DNA of 64,000 bases, taken from assembly GCA_020027205.1 (NCBI GenBank), contig JAHRAQ010000015.1, forward strand, positions 41,993 through 105,992, written 5' to 3'. This DNA comes from Nitrospirales bacterium. Lineage in GTDB: Bacteria; Nitrospirota; Nitrospiria; Nitrospirales; UBA8639. The notes beneath the pieces are model-generated. The model made no database searches. It was not told where the DNA came from and saw nothing but the letters and a program-made list of their open reading frames with translations. The translations under genes were made by a program, and so were the position numbers. Positions 61,981 through 64,000 of the stretch are shown here, piece by piece (position 1 is the first letter of the stretch; every line of letters starts with the position of its first letter).

Positions 61981-62181
61981 CCGTCATTCCCGACGTCCTT
62001 TGTCGGGAAGTATTTGCCAACGGCAAATGCTCCGAAGGTCCATCCTGATTTCCGTCATTCCGCGTCGACGATGTCCAACGGCAGGAGAACGGTGGGTGCG
62101 CGGAATCCATCCGTAAGGCGTCATGGGCAGGACGAGGAAACAGAAGGATGGATTCCCGATTAAAAATGTCGGGAATGACGG
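61981..62181. repeat. Composite hairpin repeat, copy 14 (three-module)
   Basis: First-type arm with the ATTTGCC insert, second-type hairpin (GTCATTCCGCGTCGACG...GCGCGGAATCC), then an inverted first-type arm ending GTCGGGAATGACGG. Just ahead of msrA. Confidence 0.88.
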
Positions 62182-62259
62182 ACGGCGGGGGCGGCGGGGC
62201 GGCGAAAACGCCGCAACACATCGCCGACTTAATGTAAAATCATTACCACGGACCATGCC

Positions 62260-62814
62260 ATGACCGACACGCCCCGGACAGAACACGACCGTGCCACTTT
62301 CGGCGGAGGATGTTTCTGGTGCATCGAAGCCGTCTTCGCGCGGGTGCGGGGCGTGGAATCCGTGCAATCGGGCTACATGGGCGGGGCGCATCCCAACCCG
62401 TCGTATGAAGCCGTCTGCACCGGCCGCACCGGCCACGCCGAAGTCGTGCACATCACGTTTGACCCCGCCGTCGTCGCCTACCGCGACCTGCTGGAAATTT
62501 TTTTCTCCACGCACGACCCCACCACGCTCAACCGCCAGGGCCACGACGTCGGCACCCAGTACCGTTCCGTAATTTTTTTCCACTCCCCCGCGCAGGAAGA
62601 CGCCGCCAAAACCACCGTCGCCGCCCTCGAATCCGACCGGCGTTTTCACGCGCCCATCGTCACGGAGATTACCCCCGCCGGCGTCCTGTACCCGGCGGAA
62701 GACTATCACCAAAACTATTTCGCACAGAACCCAACCCAACCCTACTGCACATTCCACATCGCGCCCAAACTCGACGCGTTCACGCGCCAATTCCCCTCCA
62801 AACTCAAACCATGA
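62260..62814 (+). CDS. msrA: Peptide-methionine (S)-S-oxide reductase MsrA
   Basis: MsrA repairs oxidised methionine. The active site ATFGGGCFWCIEAVF near residue 13 holds the catalytic cysteine; GYMGGAHPNPSYEAVCTGRTGHAEVVH and DVGTQYRS follow, all standard. The 184 residues are normal. The ribosome site is weak (ACGGACC). Confidence 0.96.
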   Translation: MTDTPRTEHDRATFGGGCFWCIEAVFARVRGVESVQSGYMGGAHPNPSYEAVCTGRTGHAEVVHITFDPAVVAYRDLLEIFFSTHDPTTLNRQGHDVGTQYRSVIFFHSPAQEDAAKTTVAALESDRRFHAPIVTEITPAGVLYPAEDYHQNYFAQNPTQPYCTFHIAPKLDAFTRQFPSKLKP

Positions 62815-62928
62815 CCATGACCACCATCACCACCCGCCATCCCCGCGCCCTCCGCCTCCTCTTTCCGTCATCCCCCCACCCCCCGTCCATCATCCCCACC
62901 TCCCCGTCCGTCATCCCCGCCTCCCCCT
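62815..62928. other. Degenerate CCGTCATCCCC satellite
   Basis: Repeats of CCGTCATCCCCNCC words, akin to the hairpin arm end, run from msrA to copy 15. No gene. Confidence 0.5.
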
Positions 62929-63056
62929 CCGTCATTCCCGACGTTAGTAATCGGGAATCCATCCTTTCTTTTCTTCGCCCCGCCATTGACACCTCACAGA
63001 CAAATTCCGCGCCCACCTCATTCCCCCGCCACCAGACAGCGTCGACGCGGAATAAC
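62929..63056. repeat. Composite hairpin repeat, copy 15 (mixed, partly decayed)
   Basis: Left first-type arm, right second-type arm (AAATTCCGCGCCCACC...GTCGACGCGGAATAACC) with the terminal GACGG lost. Confidence 0.82.
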
Positions 63057-63108
63057 CAAAGGGGGACAATGCCGTCATGCCGGCAACAAACGTCCACCAC
63101 ATTATCTA

Positions 63109-63121
63109 CCCCCCCCCCCCC
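63109..63121. repeat. Poly-C tract (13 C)
   Basis: Thirteen consecutive C (63109-63121) lie 18 nt before the ATG of the secreted Ig-like protein and within a longer in-frame ORF that begins at 63077. It is a classical slippage site. Confidence 0.9.
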
Positions 63122-63139
63122 GAAAATTTTTTTAATCCC

Positions 63140-64000
63140 ATGCGCCGCCTGACCGCCAGCCGGCAACGCACGGCGCTGCCCGGCGCGTTGCTCGCGTTCA
63201 CGTTGTTGTTGAACGCGGTGTTCGCCGCCGGCGCGGGCGCGCAGACCTTGCGCGTGCTGACTTTGGACGATACGGCGGTGACTCGGTTGACGCCGTTGCC
63301 GCCGCTCAACTTGTCGATCGCCACCGGCGGCACGCCGCCCTACACCTTCAGGATGACCGGCCCCGCGGCGACGGCGGACGACGACGACTTGCCGCCGGGC
63401 TTGACCTTCGTCACGCAAACGACGCCGGTGCTGTTGCGGTTCCTGAACGGCGTCCCCACCGTCGCCGGCACGACGCGGCTGACCTACACCGTCACCGACG
63501 CCGCCGGCGACACGAATTCAACCACCTTCAACTTCACCGTCAACGAGTTGCCGTCGTTCCCACCGGCGGCGGCGGACGACCTTGACCTGACGCGCGGCGC
63601 GGATGTGAACATGGCGTTGCCGCCCGCCGCCGACGGCACGCCGCCGCTGACCTATTCGCTGACCGGACCGGCGGCGAGCGCCGACGACGACGACTTGCCG
63701 GCGGGGTTGACTTTCACCGCCGCCAACCGCCGGCTGCACGGCACGCCCACCGCCGCCGCCGACACGCCGCTCACCTACACCGCCACCGACAGCGTCGGCG
63801 CCGTCGCCACCGCCACTTTCACCGCCGCCGTCGCCGGCCTCGCCTTCATCACGCCGCCGCCGACGGTGACTTACACCACCGGCGAGTCGGTCGCGTTGGT
63901 GTTGCCGCTGACCACCGGCGGCGTCGGCGAGTTGACCTACACGCTGACGCATTCCAACGGCGCGCCGGTGGACGGCACCGACCCCGGCGGCTTGTTCTTT
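63140..64000 (+). CDS. Secreted Ig-like repeat protein (partial, runs off right edge)
   Basis: An open frame from the ATG at 63140 with a signal peptide (MRRLTASRQR, hydrophobic LLAFTLLLNAVFA, GAGAQ) followed by repeated domains of the putative-Ig (He_PIG/cadherin-like) kind: TGGTPPYTF, LPPGLTF, TYTVTDAAGDT, then DGTPPLTYSLTG, LPAGLTF, LTYTATDSVGA, and a third beginning TGG.GELTYTL. 287 residues are visible. Leucine is mostly TTG, unlike neighbouring genes. The ATG has no ribosome site; an in-frame ATG at 63077 with GGGGGA about 10 nt upstream reads through the 13-C tract. Likely a surface or secreted adhesin. Confidence 0.75.
   Translation, partial: MRRLTASRQRTALPGALLAFTLLLNAVFAAGAGAQTLRVLTLDDTAVTRLTPLPPLNLSIATGGTPPYTFRMTGPAATADDDDLPPGLTFVTQTTPVLLRFLNGVPTVAGTTRLTYTVTDAAGDTNSTTFNFTVNELPSFPPAAADDLDLTRGADVNMALPPAADGTPPLTYSLTGPAASADDDDLPAGLTFTAANRRLHGTPTAAADTPLTYTATDSVGAVATATFTAAVAGLAFITPPPTVTYTTGESVALVLPLTTGGVGELTYTLTHSNGAPVDGTDPGGLFF

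Overview
The window is GC-rich (about 60-65 % by eye) DNA from a Gram-negative, diderm bacterium. Signal peptides, outer-membrane barrels, a TonB-dependent receptor, a lipoprotein and a periplasmic copper oxidase all point that way. The alpha2-beta2 glycyl-tRNA synthetase, a short EF-Ts of about 200 residues and a chlorite-dismutase-family heme protein would fit a Nitrospirota-like or deltaproteobacterial-type lineage. That placement is inference and I cannot fix the taxon. Almost every gene is a single-copy chromosomal housekeeping gene, so this is a chromosome segment and not a plasmid or prophage.

Layout. 1-1999: an AT-rich, probably acquired, restriction/defence piece (EcoRI-type adenine methylase plus a DUF262 protein cut by the window edge). 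2077-6607: grpE-dnaK-dnaJ-rsmE. 6910-11793: an envelope group on the minus strand (Ycf48-like propeller, IPT/TIG protein, tandem double-barrel outer-membrane protein). 11946-22726: ridA, mltG, alaS, a copper-resistance pair copB/copA, recA, thpR and cinA, all on the minus strand. 22810-26185: two tiny membrane proteins, then a chlorite-dismutase-family protein, a membrane protein and two unknown proteins on the plus strand. 26663: tRNA with a CAT anticodon. 26838-29729: a SAM methyltransferase and proA. 30425-34382: rpsB-tsf-pyrH-frr-alr. 34465-42799: a long minus-strand tetrapyrrole/cobalamin block (btuFCD, btuB, cobalamin adenosyltransferase, siroheme synthase) with two cobalamin riboswitches. 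43170-48917: a secreted ATP-dependent DNA ligase, elbB, ribD and ppdK. 48990-51352: a second AT-rich island carrying a complete type II restriction-modification system with its own controller. 51960-57766: glyS-glyQ, a TPR lipoprotein and thiD. 58308-62814: a membrane protein, an MMPL/RND exporter and msrA. 63140 to the right edge: the start of a secreted Ig-like repeat protein.

Two window-wide features stand out. First, about 17 intergenic copies or arrays of a composite hairpin repeat (CCGTCATTCCCGAC-type arms in inverted pairs) sit between genes and never inside one. They look like REPIN or MITE elements. Second, short tandem repeats have expanded inside or beside many conserved genes (glyS, ppdK, cinA, btuF, copA, the MMPL exporter) and in gene junctions, which suggests a genome prone to slippage.

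The most interesting candidates are: a 13-C tract, in frame, just upstream of the secreted Ig-like protein at the right edge (possible phase variation); the duplicated outer-membrane barrel; the B12-uptake locus, with one riboswitch that looks transcriptional and one that looks translational; and the repeat family itself. Functional calls rest on motifs and gene context read by eye. No database search was run.
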